A model generated the notes under the pieces. It saw only the letters and a list, made by a program, of their open reading frames with translations, had not been told where the DNA came from and made no database searches. This document shows positions 33,540 to 41,859 of a DNA stretch of 64,000 nt, in pieces (positions within the stretch are counted from its first letter, which is position 1; every line of letters starts with the position of its first letter). This DNA is from Nocardia otitidiscaviarum NBRC 14405 (GTDB lineage Bacteria; Actinomycetota; Actinomycetes; Mycobacteriales; Mycobacteriaceae), in the NCBI RefSeq assembly GCF_000308635.1, contig NZ_BAGD01000081.1:1-64000 (forward strand), read 5' to 3'. The translations under genes were made by a program, and so were the position numbers.

Positions 33540-33627
33540 CGGCGCGGGACTCGCCCGAGGGCGCGGGCGACACCGCGCCGACGCGACCGCGGTGGCCCCC
33601 GCGCGCCCCGGCTGCGAGCATGGGGCG

Positions 33628-34626
33628 GTGGCCGTCGATACCGAAGAACTGGATCCCCGCGCACTGGAGGCGCTGCGGATTCCACTGACCGGTTACTGCT
33701 ACCGCCTGCTCGGCTCCGCCGCCGACACCGACGACGCGGTGCAGGAGACGCTGATCCGCGCCTACACCCGACGCGACGACTACGACCCCGGCAAGGGGCG
33801 GCTGTCGACGTGGGTGCACGCCATCGCCACCAATGTGTGCCTGGACATGCTGCGGTCGGCGCGGCGGCGCATGCTGGTGTGGGAGGGGCCGGTTCCCGAG
33901 GGCTTCGATGGCGGATCGGCGCTCCCCGCCGACCGGTGGATCGAGCCGATGCCCGACGCCGAACTCATCGCCGCGACCGATCCGGCCGAGGTGGTCGTGC
34001 GGCGCGAATCGGTGCGGTTGGCGTTCGTGGCGGCGCTTCAGCATCTGCCGCCGCGACAGCGGGCCGTGCTGGTGCTGCGCGATGTGCTGGCGTTCTCGGC
34101 GACCGAGACCGCCGGGATGCTCGGGGTCAGCGCGGCGGCGGCGAACAGTGCCCTGCAGCGGGCGCGGACGACGCTCGACACGGTGCGGACCGATCGCACG
34201 CACGCGCTGAACCTCGACGCCGAGCGGGATCGCGACCTGTTGCGGCGGTATCTGGTCGCCTTCGAGGCGCACGATGTCGACGCCTTGGCCGCGCTGCTGT
34301 GCGAGGACGCCGAATCGAGTATGCCGCCCTTCCCCTGGCGCATCGACGGGCGCGACGCCCAGCTCCGGATCTTCGCCGCGGCCGACGACTGTACGCGTGA
34401 TCGGCTGGTGCCCGTCCGGATCAATGGTTCAGCCGGATTCGGCCAGTACCGCCCGGACGAGCACGGCGTGCTGCGCCCGTTCGCCCTGCTCGCGCTCGAG
34501 CAGCGCGGCGGTCGCATCGCGCGACAGCTGACCTTCCTGGGAACGCACGCTCGATTCGCGCGATTCGGATTGCCCGAGACATTCGATTCCGCGGCGACCG
34601 ATGAATTTCGGCCACCCGCGTCGTAG
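33628..34626 (+). CDS. ECF sigma factor with C-terminal SnoaL-like domain
   Basis: 332 residues from GTG 33628. Sigma region 2 is YCYRLLGSAADTDDAVQETLIRAYTRRDDYDP with the WVHAIATNVCLDMLR -10 helix. Region 4 is LPPRQRAVLVLRDVLAFSATETAGMLGVSAAAANSALQRAR. The SnoaL-like C-terminal domain (about 205-330) starts LLRRYLVAFEAHDVDALAALL, as in SigG/SigJ-type factors that need no separate anti-sigma factor. The signal is unknown. Confidence 0.9.
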   Translation: MAVDTEELDPRALEALRIPLTGYCYRLLGSAADTDDAVQETLIRAYTRRDDYDPGKGRLSTWVHAIATNVCLDMLRSARRRMLVWEGPVPEGFDGGSALPADRWIEPMPDAELIAATDPAEVVVRRESVRLAFVAALQHLPPRQRAVLVLRDVLAFSATETAGMLGVSAAAANSALQRARTTLDTVRTDRTHALNLDAERDRDLLRRYLVAFEAHDVDALAALLCEDAESSMPPFPWRIDGRDAQLRIFAAADDCTRDRLVPVRINGSAGFGQYRPDEHGVLRPFALLALEQRGGRIARQLTFLGTHARFARFGLPETFDSAATDEFRPPAS

Positions 34627-34664
34627 CAGTAGTGACCCCATCGCTACGACGCTTCGGAGAGCCC

Positions 34665-35255
34665 GTGACCGACACCATCGACCTGCGCGCCCACACCACC
34701 GCCGAGCGGGAACGCCTCGCCGACCTGCTCGCCACCCTCACCCCCGACCAGTGGGCCGCGCCCTCGCTCTGCGCCGGCTGGCGGGTCCGTGAGGTCGTCG
34801 CCCACATGACCATGGCCTACCGCATCTCGTTGCCGCGATTCGCCATCGGCTTGGCCGCGGCCCGCTTCTCGTTCAACCGCTATGCCGACCGCGCGGCCCG
34901 CGCCGATACGCGACGTCTGAGCGACGCCGAACTCCTGACCTGCCTGCGCGACAATGTGAACCATCCGTGGCAGCCGCCGGGCGGCGGCCCCGCGGGCGCG
35001 CTGAGCCACGACGTCATCCACGGTCTCGACATCACCGAACCGCTGGGCCTGCCCGCGGCCCCTGCCGACCGCATCGCGCTGGTCCTCGGTGACGGTGATC
35101 CGAAGACCCTCGCCTACTTCGGCATCGACCTCACCGGCGTGCAACTGCGGGCGACCGACGCGGACTGCACGATCGGCTCCGGAACCCCGGTCGCCATGCC
35201 CGCCAAGGACATCCTTCTCACCGTCACCGGTCGCCGCCCCGTCGAGCGGGGTTGA
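34665..35255 (+). CDS. Mycothiol-dependent maleylpyruvate isomerase-family (DinB-like) protein
   Basis: 196 residues from GTG 34665 (CGGAGAG just before); a GTG at 34632 is less likely. Typical opening TTAERERLADLLATLTPDQWAAPSLCAGWRVREVVAHM carries the metal-binding His. LSHDVIHGLDI holds the second His site. TIGR03083-type proteins use mycothiol as cofactor or are of unknown reaction. It fits an actinobacterial mycothiol producer. Confidence 0.85.
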   Translation: MTDTIDLRAHTTAERERLADLLATLTPDQWAAPSLCAGWRVREVVAHMTMAYRISLPRFAIGLAAARFSFNRYADRAARADTRRLSDAELLTCLRDNVNHPWQPPGGGPAGALSHDVIHGLDITEPLGLPAAPADRIALVLGDGDPKTLAYFGIDLTGVQLRATDADCTIGSGTPVAMPAKDILLTVTGRRPVERG

Positions 35256-35329
35256 CCCGACGCGGATCAGGGTGCCACTCGGGGAATTCACCGATGCGCC
35301 CGATTCGGCGGGCGAGGACACTCGACAGT

Positions 35330-35629
35330 GTGACGACCAACGATGCCACCCCGCGTACACCTTTCGCCCCGGCCGACTTCACACCCGCCCCGCGCCCCCG
35401 CGGCGGCGGGGCCCGTTCGCTCGGCCTCGCCCTGCTCGCCGCCGCGTTCCTGGCCGCACCCGCCGCGTGGGCGGCCGGTACGGCCGCCGCGGACAACGGC
35501 GACGAGCGGGGCTACGGCTACGTGCTCCAGTTCGGCGAGAACGGCTACGAACACCACTGGGTCCAGCACCCCGACCGCGCCGGCTACTACTACCACGACG
35601 GCCAGATGTACTGGAATCCGGGCAACTAG
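35330..35629 (+). CDS. Small membrane-anchored or secreted protein with aromatic C-terminus
   Basis: 99 residues from GTG 35330; an upstream start at 35252 gives an odd basic extension. A Pro-rich cytoplasmic leader is followed by one hydrophobic segment (ARSLGLALLAAAFLAAPAAWAAG). A polar, Tyr/His-rich tail follows (YGYVLQFGENGYEHHWVQHP, then YYYHDGQMYWNPGN). The tail's repeated Tyr, His and Trp could bind metal or wall polymers, but this is speculative. No family recognised. Confidence 0.6.
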   Translation: MTTNDATPRTPFAPADFTPAPRPRGGGARSLGLALLAAAFLAAPAAWAAGTAAADNGDERGYGYVLQFGENGYEHHWVQHPDRAGYYYHDGQMYWNPGN

Positions 35630-35736
35630 CCCGACACTCCGGAATCGGTGCGGATACCCGCGTCGATTCCGCCTGCACCACCGGATGATTCGCCCGCTCC
35701 GACCCGAGTGTCGGTGAACGGCGCTAGTCTCGCCCC

Positions 35737-36189
35737 ATGGGCATTTCGTCGCGGCGCGATGGCCCGGTCGATCCGATCGCGGCCGCGTTCTTCTGGCTGC
35801 CGGAACTCGGCATGCCACCGCGTCCCGGTGTGGAGGGCCTGTCCCGGCCCGCCGCCCGGGTCGTCATCGAGGCGGCACCGCAAGCCTGGCGCTACGCGGG
35901 CGACTGTCTCGGCACCAATTACGCACTGGAGTCCTTCACGCTGGTCGAACGCCTAGGCAGGCAGGCCCCCGATCTCATCCGCCGGGGCAAGCCCGTCCGC
36001 TGGGCACGAGCCTGCGTCTGGGCGGTCGGCCACCGCTACGGGCTCATCGGCCAGGACTGCGGCCTGGATGTGCCGAACCTGTCCCGGGAACTCGACGCCA
36101 AACCGCACTACCTGAACCGGGACGCCGCCGCCATCCGCGAGGTCATCGACCAGAACTGGCACATCCCGCTGGACTACGACTTCAGCTAG
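35737..36189 (+). CDS. Hypothetical protein
   Basis: 150 residues from ATG 35737. No signal peptide or membrane helix; mixed alpha/beta composition with several Cys and Trp. ALESFTLVERLGRQAPDLIRRGKPVRWARACVWAVGHRYGLIGQDCG looks helical. I recognise no family or motif. It stands alone, converging on a small minus-strand gene. Confidence 0.65.
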   Translation: MGISSRRDGPVDPIAAAFFWLPELGMPPRPGVEGLSRPAARVVIEAAPQAWRYAGDCLGTNYALESFTLVERLGRQAPDLIRRGKPVRWARACVWAVGHRYGLIGQDCGLDVPNLSRELDAKPHYLNRDAAAIREVIDQNWHIPLDYDFS

Positions 36190-36281
36190 GCGGCGCTGCG
36201 ACCAACCGGCCCGGCGAGGGTGTCGGCCACCGCCACAGCCGGCGATTCCGGGGGCCGACCGTTGCACAGCGGCCCTCGAGT

Positions 36282-36566
36282 TCAGTCGATGTGGAAGGTG
36301 TCCGCGCGGTGCGACAGCCGTTCGGCGAAGGTCTCCGTCCACGCGGTGGACTCGGGTTCGTCGGGGGTGATGGGGGTGCGGTGGCTCGCTCTGGGAGGCA
36401 CGGGGATATCGCGTCGCTCGGAGCCGCCCGGACCGGCCTGGAGGGCCAGCAGCCGCACACCCCAGCGGACGTAGGCCGGAACACTCATCCCCGCGCACTC
36501 GGCGGCATCGCGCAACGTGAGCCAGTCCCCCTCGCTCACGGTCACCACTATGTCTTTGCTCGCCAT
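36282..36566 (-). CDS. Small protein, possible ribbon-helix-helix-like regulator
   Basis: 94 residues from ATG 36566 (a TTG three codons earlier is also in frame). KDIVVTVSEGDWLTLRDAAECAGMSVPAYVRWGVRLLAL reads as strand then two helices, the order of ribbon-helix-helix or CopG-like DNA-binding proteins. The rest is a Pro/Arg-rich tail ending in an amphipathic helix. No neighbouring toxin is apparent. Assignment tentative. Confidence 0.6.
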   Translation of the reverse strand: MASKDIVVTVSEGDWLTLRDAAECAGMSVPAYVRWGVRLLALQAGPGGSERRDIPVPPRASHRTPITPDEPESTAWTETFAERLSHRADTFHID

Positions 36567-36651
36567 ACTCGACAACCGTAGACCGCGTTCGGGGGGCGCG
36601 CAGCGAGTCCGGGTATCCGCTGTGGACGGGTCGGGCGCGGCATCCGACCGG

Positions 36652-37074
36652 CTATCGGGCGCTGACGTCCGGTGTGCGGATCCGCCACCTGCCGCCGCCG
36701 ATGACGAGTACGCCCCGGGCGGGCACGGCGACCGCCCCGATGACCGGGTTCTCGGCCAGGCGCACGGGATTGCCGAGATCCTGGCCGTCGAGCACGGCCG
36801 ATGCCGCCGTGATCAGGTACATCTGCTCGGGCATCCGGGTTCCGAAATGGCCGCTCGGCATCGCGCCGGACATCCGCGGGGAGCCCATGCCCAGTGCTGC
36901 GGCGGCGATCTCGCGGGCCCGCAACAGCGACCGCGAACGCCAGGTGCGCAGCGGCAGACGCGGTCACAGCGCGTTCGGCATCCGCAGCGCCGGTGTCTCG
37001 GTGGCGGTGAACGTCCACTCCAGCACGAGGTCGTCGACCGTGACACGCACCGACGCCGGTCCGATCCAGGTCAC
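36652..37074 (-). pseudogene. Conserved-looking gene broken by an in-frame TGA
   Basis: One minus-strand frame reads VTWIGPASVRVTVDDLVLEW, then TFTATETPALRMPNAL, a TGA at 36966-36964, and then continues in the same frame with RLPLRTWRSRSLLRAREIAA, GMGSPRMSGAMPSGHFGTRMPEQMYLI and NPVIGAVAVPARGVLVIGGG. Both halves read as normal protein with no frame change, so the stop looks like a single nonsense mutation in a formerly continuous gene of at least 140 residues. No good start is seen; GTG 37074 is the best, and the 5' end may also be lost next to the SnoaL-like gene. Function unknown. Confidence 0.6.
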
Positions 37075-37105
37075 CTCGATGGCGGCGAAACCGGTGGCGG
37101 CGCGG

Positions 37106-37546
37106 TCACATCGGATGGATCAGATCGTCGCGCTGCACGCGGCGACGCCGGATGAGCCATCTCCCGTCGCCGCGTACGAGTTCGTCTTCGCAGGTGCACA
37201 GGAATTCGACGGCGGTCGGACCGCCGGGTGGGGTGCGGACGATGATGGCGTAGCTGCTCGCCCGGACGATGCCGCCGCCGTCCACGCGGATGTCCAGGGT
37301 AGTCAGACAGTGTCGGCGAAGAACGTTGTCGTCCAGTAGTTTCCGTGCCGCGGCACCCGCTCCGGCGGTGATCTCGGCACGTCCGACCTGTGCGGTCGGG
37401 CGTGCGTTGGTGCGGAACTCGGCGTCCTCGGTGAAGTCCGCCGTCCATTCCGCCACGCGACCTTCGTCCATCGCGCGCATATGGCGGGCGTAGAACAGGC
37501 TGATCTCGGCGTGCAGTTCGGCTGATACGGTCGTCACGCGGGTCAT
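37106..37546 (-). CDS. SnoaL-like/ring-hydroxylating beta-subunit-fold protein
   Basis: 146 residues of the cone-shaped SnoaL/NTF2 fold: helix ISLFYARHMRAMDEGRVAEWTADFTEDAEF, then a strand-rich part with TAVEFLCTCEDELVRGDGRWLIRRRRV at the end, as in aromatic dioxygenase beta subunits. In polyketide clusters such folds can be cyclases or hydroxylases. ATG 37546 overlaps the methyltransferase stop by 4 bases, making it the third gene of a ketoreductase-methyltransferase-SnoaL transcript. Confidence 0.82.
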   Translation of the reverse strand: MTRVTTVSAELHAEISLFYARHMRAMDEGRVAEWTADFTEDAEFRTNARPTAQVGRAEITAGAGAAARKLLDDNVLRRHCLTTLDIRVDGGGIVRASSYAIIVRTPPGGPTAVEFLCTCEDELVRGDGRWLIRRRRVQRDDLIHPM

Positions 37547-38211
37547 CGTCGTGGCCCCCGCGCGGTGAACAGGGCGACGCTGCCCCGTATTTCGAGGATA
37601 TGGCTCGCGAAATGCTGGTCCAGCGCGTCGTGCAGGAACTCCACCGTGTCGTTCTGATTGTGAAAGGCGCCCATCCGCTGATAGAGCGCGTTGAACACGT
37701 TCGACAGCGGCGTGGTGGGAGCGCCGCCGGTGACCACGGTGCTGCCGAACACCACACCGCCGTCGGTCAGCAGCGGCGTCAACCGCGCGAACACCTCCTG
37801 TTTGCCCGCGGGCGGTTCGGGCAGACAGTGCAGCACATAATTGATCCCGATGGAATCGAAGGGGGCGTTGGGTATCGGCGGCAACTCGTCCAGCAGGTCG
37901 GCCCGCACGGTGTCCGGTGCGTAGCGCGCGATCCGCCCCGCGACGAAGGTCAGCGGGTCGGGGTTGAGATCGAGCAGTGTGAGAACCGGACGCGCGACCG
38001 GGAACTCGCAATGGTCGAGATAGTATCCGGACCCGGGGCCGATATCGAGATGCCGGCCCGAGACGTTCCGGTTGTACAGTTCGACGAAACGCTCTGGCGG
38101 ACAACGCCAGAGCAACCGGTTCGCGGCGTTGACCGTCACCAGGTCGTAGCCGTTGAGACGGTTGGTCCGGTAGAAGGTCTGACCGTCGTCGGTGGTCGCC
38201 GCAGTGTTCAT
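37543..38211 (-). CDS. encK: SAM-dependent methyltransferase of the polyketide cluster (EncK-like position)
   Basis: 222 residues, class I methyltransferase. Motif I is HLDIGPGSGYYLDH, then LTLLDLNPDPL (motif II) and FDSIGINYVLHCLPEP (motif IV). In enterocin biosynthesis EncK methylates the pyrone oxygen. I use the symbol by context and general family only; a different methyl acceptor is possible. It is translationally coupled to the SnoaL-like gene and lies 23 bases after the ketoreductase, so all three share the promoter region at 39.0 kb with its SARP-type repeats. Confidence 0.72.
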   Translation of the reverse strand: MNTAATTDDGQTFYRTNRLNGYDLVTVNAANRLLWRCPPERFVELYNRNVSGRHLDIGPGSGYYLDHCEFPVARPVLTLLDLNPDPLTFVAGRIARYAPDTVRADLLDELPPIPNAPFDSIGINYVLHCLPEPPAGKQEVFARLTPLLTDGGVVFGSTVVTGGAPTTPLSNVFNALYQRMGAFHNQNDTVEFLHDALDQHFASHILEIRGSVALFTARGPRR

Positions 38212-38234
38212 GGCTCGCTTTCGGGACGTGGTTG

Positions 38235-38996
38235 TCAGTAACTGCCGAGTCCGCCGCAGACATTGATCGCCTGCGCGGTGACCGATGCCGCGGCCGGGCC
38301 GGCCAGGTAGCCGACCATCCCCGCGACCTCCTCGGGCGTGCTGTAGCGGCCCAACGGAATCTTCGCCTCGAAGTTCGCCAGCACCTCCGTTTCGGAGATG
38401 CCCTGCATACTCGAATAGGACTCGCGGATCGACACCGCCATCGGCGTCTCGACATAGCCGGGGCACACCGCGTTGACGGTGGCCCCGGTCGCGGCGAGTT
38501 CCTTCGCCAGCGCCTTGGTGAATCCGATGACGCCCGCCTTGGCGGCGGAATAGGGCGTACCGAACGGCACCCCCTGCTTGCCGCCGGTGGAGGCGATATT
38601 GATGATCCGGCCGGACGCCCCGCGGATGGTGGGACATTCGTTCAACACCGCCCGGGTCACCCAGAACACGCTGTTCAGATCGGTCTCGATGACGTCCAGC
38701 CACAACTCGTCGCTGATGGTGGCGATCGGCCCGCCGCCACCGCGCCCGGCATTGTTGACCAGCACCTCGATCGGCCCGTGTGCGGCGGCCACCGTCGTGA
38801 CGAGATCGCGCACCCCGTAGCGGTCGCGCACGTCGTTGACATACCCCGCCCACGCGGGTTGTTCGGCCAGCGTTTTGTCCAGCTTGTTCTCGTCGCGCCC
38901 GGTGACCACGACTCGGAAACCACTGTCGTGCAACTGCTTCGCACACGCGTACCCGATACCGCTGGTGCCGCCGGTGACCAGTGCCACGCCGCCCAT
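38235..38996 (-). CDS. encD: Type II polyketide ketoreductase
   Basis: 253 residues, SDR fold. TGGTSGIG cofactor motif, NNAGRGGGG (the NNAGRxGGG loop typical of actIII-like polyketide ketoreductases), catalytic YSAAK and C-terminal GRYSTPEEVAGMVGYL. These enzymes reduce one carbonyl (C9 type) of the ACP-bound poly-beta-ketone with NADPH. First gene of the minus-strand transcript with the methyltransferase and SnoaL-like protein, divergent from KS-alpha. TCGAG-type heptamers with 11-base spacing lie upstream. Confidence 0.9.
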   Translation of the reverse strand: MGGVALVTGGTSGIGYACAKQLHDSGFRVVVTGRDENKLDKTLAEQPAWAGYVNDVRDRYGVRDLVTTVAAAHGPIEVLVNNAGRGGGGPIATISDELWLDVIETDLNSVFWVTRAVLNECPTIRGASGRIINIASTGGKQGVPFGTPYSAAKAGVIGFTKALAKELAATGATVNAVCPGYVETPMAVSIRESYSSMQGISETEVLANFEAKIPLGRYSTPEEVAGMVGYLAGPAAASVTAQAINVCGGLGSY

Positions 38997-39047
38997 GATT
39001 CCTCCGAACTCGTCGACTGGATGCTGCGATCACGCTGCGCGTCCGGC

Positions 39048-39076
39048 TTCGAGTCAGCTTCGAGACCGGTTCGCGC
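39048..39076 (-). promoter_or_regulatory. SARP-type box between ketoreductase and KS-alpha
   Basis: Three heptamers at exact 11-base steps on the plus strand: TTCGAGT (39048), TTCGAGA (39059), TTCGCGC (39070). TCGAG heptamers separated by four bases are the known DnrI/ActII-ORF4 binding pattern. The orientation matches that before the two CoA ligases, all reading toward minus-strand genes; the site could also serve KS-alpha. Confidence 0.68.
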
Positions 39077-39132
39077 TCGGCCACGACCGGGCTTCGACGC
39101 GATGTGGACGTCCCCGCCGCAGGCTGTGCCCT

Positions 39133-40389
39133 GTGCGTCGACGAGTCGTAGTAACCGGACTGTCAGTACTGGCACCGGGATCGGTGGACACCGAAGGCTT
39201 CTGGGCCATGATCACCGCGGGGCGGACGGCGATACGCCGGATCACCGCCTTCGATCCCAGCCAGTTCCGTTCCCAGGTCGCCGGGGAGATCGATCTCGAC
39301 CCCCTGGCCATGGGGTTGAGCCACCGCGAGACGCGGCGGCTGGATCGCGCCGCCATGCTGGCCGTGATCTGTGCCCGGCGGGCGCTCGCCCAGGCCCGGC
39401 TGAGCGAGGACCGCGACCCCGGCCGGGTCGGTGTGACGGTCGGCAACGCGGTCGGCTCGGCCACCAGTATCGAGCAGGAGTACGTCGTGCTGTCCGACCA
39501 GGGCGCCGAGTGGTTCGTCGACCAGAGCTACCAGTCACCGCATCTGTTCGACTATTTCACGCCCGGCTCCATCGCCCGGGAGGTCGCGCGGGTCGCCGCG
39601 GCGGAGGGGCCGGTGAGCGTGGTCTCGGCCGGATGTACCTCCGGTATCGACGCCGTCGGGCACGGAGCGACGCTGATCGAGGAGGGATCGGCGGACGTCG
39701 TGCTGGCGGGTGCCACCGACGCTCCGATCACGCCGATCGCGGTGGCGTGCTTCGACGCCATCCGCGCCACGTCCCCGGACAACGACGATCCCGCCACCGC
39801 CGCGAAACCCTTCGACCGTCGCCGCAACGGCTTCGCCATCGCCGAGGGCGCGGCCATGGTGGTGCTGGAGGAGTTCGAGCACGCGGTGCGCCGGGGTGCG
39901 CCGATCCTCGGGGAGGTCGCCGGATACGCCTCCACCTGCAACGCCTATCACATGACCGGCCTGACCGCCGACGGCGAGGAGATGACCCGGGCCATCGAAC
40001 AGGCTCTCGCCCAGGCGCGCGTTCCGGCGGAGGCGGTCGGTTACGTCAACGCGCACGGTTCGGGCACCAAACAGAACGACATGCACGAGACCGCCGCGAT
40101 CAAACGTGGTCTGGGCGCGCATGCCTACCGGGTCCCGGTCAGCTCGATCAAGTCGATGGTCGGGCACTCCCTCGGCGCGATCGGCTCCATCGAGATCGCC
40201 GCCTGCCTGCTGGCGATGCGGGATTCCCTGGTTCCGCCCACCGCCAATCTGCACGAACCCGACCCCCGCTGCGATCTGGACTACGTGCCGCTGACCGCCC
40301 GTGAGGCCGAACTCGACACCGTGCTCACCGTCGGCAGCGGCTTCGGCGGCTTCCAGAGCGCGATGGTGTTGCGAAAGGTGGCCACATGA
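39133..40389 (+). CDS. encA: Type II polyketide ketosynthase alpha (KS-alpha)
   Basis: 418 residues from GTG 39133. Active-site Cys168 in SAGCTSGIDAVG, His in NAHGSGTKQND and in VGHSLGAIGS, and the Lys of SSIKSM, all standard for beta-ketoacyl synthase I/II of minimal type II PKSs. It condenses malonyl units on the ACP with the chain-length factor. Stop and next start overlap by 4 bases (ATGA), as usual for KS-alpha/CLF pairs. The surrounding EncM-, EncP- and EncN-like genes argue for a benzoyl-primed enterocin/wailupemycin-type system. Confidence 0.95.
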   Translation: MRRRVVVTGLSVLAPGSVDTEGFWAMITAGRTAIRRITAFDPSQFRSQVAGEIDLDPLAMGLSHRETRRLDRAAMLAVICARRALAQARLSEDRDPGRVGVTVGNAVGSATSIEQEYVVLSDQGAEWFVDQSYQSPHLFDYFTPGSIAREVARVAAAEGPVSVVSAGCTSGIDAVGHGATLIEEGSADVVLAGATDAPITPIAVACFDAIRATSPDNDDPATAAKPFDRRRNGFAIAEGAAMVVLEEFEHAVRRGAPILGEVAGYASTCNAYHMTGLTADGEEMTRAIEQALAQARVPAEAVGYVNAHGSGTKQNDMHETAAIKRGLGAHAYRVPVSSIKSMVGHSLGAIGSIEIAACLLAMRDSLVPPTANLHEPDPRCDLDYVPLTAREAELDTVLTVGSGFGGFQSAMVLRKVAT

Positions 40390-41588
40390 CCCGCACCGAC
40401 TGCGTCGTGACCGGTATCGACGTCCTCGCGCCGACCGGGCTCACCGTCGACGAGTATTGGCGGCGAACCTGTCTCGGTGAATCCGGCATCCGGGTCGTCG
40501 ACGATTTCGATCGGCGCTACCGCAGCGCGCTCGCCGGGGTGATCCCGGATTTCGTCGCCGGGGACCATCTACCGGGTCGGCTCATCGCCCAGACCGACCG
40601 GGTCACACAGCTCGCCTTGGTCGCCGCGGAACGGGCGTTCGCCGACGCCAAGGTCGACCTGGACCATCGCGACCCATTCGAATGCGCGGTGGTCACCTCC
40701 AATGCGACCGGCGGCTTCGAGTTCTCGCATCGCGAGATGCGGCGGTTGTGGACCGAGGGTCGCGAAAGTGTCAGCGTCTACCAGTGTTTCGCGTGGTTCT
40801 ACGCGGTCAACACCGGTCAGATCTCGATCCGACACCGGCTCCGCGGGCCGGGCGCGGTGCTGGTGGCCGAACAGTCCGGCGGACTCGACGCCCTCGGGCA
40901 CGCGCGCCGCATCATCCGCCGTGGCCGCTGTTCGATGGCGATCGCGGGCGGTATGGAATCCTCCTTCGATCCTTGGGGCTGGGTCTCGCACCAAGCCTCC
41001 GGCGCACTGTCCCCGGCCCGTGAACCCGCCGCGGGCTACCGTCCGTTCTCCCCCGCCGCGGACGGCTACGTGCCCGGCGAAGGGGGTGCCATGCTCGTGC
41101 TCGAAGCCTGCGACACCGTCGAACTCGGCACCGTCTACGGCCGCATCGCCGGGTACGCGTCCGGGTTCGATCCGCGCGACGATCCCACATACACCCGGCC
41201 CCTGCACCGGGTGCTGACCACCGCGCTGGCCGACGCCGAACTCCGCCCGGGTGACATCGACGTGGTCTTCGCCGACGCGGCGGGAACACGGGCCGCGGAC
41301 AAGGCCGAAGCCACCGTGCTGGCGGAGGTCTTCGGACCACATGGCGTCCCCGTCGCCGCGCCCAAGAGCGGCACCGGCCGCCTGATGGCCGGAGCCGGTC
41401 CCCTGGATGTGGTGTGTGCCCTGCTGGCCCTGCGCGACAACGTGATTCCGCCCGCACCACAGGTGCCGTCCACCGACCTGCCCATCGATCTGGTGTGCGG
41501 TCGGGCCCGGGCCACACCGCTGACCACGGCCCTGGTACTCGCCCGCGGCGCGGGCGGCTTCCATTCGGCGCTGGTCCTCCGTAAGTAA
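40386..41588 (+). CDS. encB: Chain-length factor (KS-beta)
   Basis: 400 residues. Ketosynthase fold in which the nucleophile is Gln163 (VAEQSGGLDALGH), the hallmark of chain-length factors, where this Gln supports malonyl-ACP decarboxylation. PFSPAADGYVPGEGGAML and PKSGTGRLMAGAGPLDVV are the other conserved blocks. Forms the heterodimer with KS-alpha and sets the number of extensions; the enterocin system makes an octaketide from benzoyl plus seven malonyls. Confidence 0.95.
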   Translation: MTRTDCVVTGIDVLAPTGLTVDEYWRRTCLGESGIRVVDDFDRRYRSALAGVIPDFVAGDHLPGRLIAQTDRVTQLALVAAERAFADAKVDLDHRDPFECAVVTSNATGGFEFSHREMRRLWTEGRESVSVYQCFAWFYAVNTGQISIRHRLRGPGAVLVAEQSGGLDALGHARRIIRRGRCSMAIAGGMESSFDPWGWVSHQASGALSPAREPAAGYRPFSPAADGYVPGEGGAMLVLEACDTVELGTVYGRIAGYASGFDPRDDPTYTRPLHRVLTTALADAELRPGDIDVVFADAAGTRAADKAEATVLAEVFGPHGVPVAAPKSGTGRLMAGAGPLDVVCALLALRDNVIPPAPQVPSTDLPIDLVCGRARATPLTTALVLARGAGGFHSALVLRK

Positions 41589-41616
41589 GCGCTCGACGCA
41601 CGAGAAAGGCAGACCG

Positions 41617-41859
41617 ATGCTGACCACCGAACAACTCCGCGCGGCCATGATCGCCAGCGCCGGTGAGGACGAATCCATCACCCTGGACGGCGATTTCGCG
41701 TCCAGGGACTTCGCCGAACTCGGCTTCGACTCACTGGCCCTGATGGAGACCTGTGCCCACCTCAAACGCGCGCACGGCATCGTGATCCCCGACGAGACCC
41801 TGTGGGACCTGACCACCCCCGACCAGTTGATGCGCTGGGTCAACGGTGCCCCGGCATGA
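41617..41859 (+). CDS. encC: Acyl carrier protein
   Basis: 80 residues. Phosphopantetheine attachment Ser39 in ELGFDSLALME. Acidic four-helix ACP with the PDETLWDLTTPDQLMRWVNG C-terminal helix. 28 bases after the CLF with a GAGAAAGG ribosome site. Its ATGA stop overlap couples it to the acyltransferase. Completes the minimal PKS. Confidence 0.95.
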   Translation: MLTTEQLRAAMIASAGEDESITLDGDFASRDFAELGFDSLALMETCAHLKRAHGIVIPDETLWDLTTPDQLMRWVNGAPA

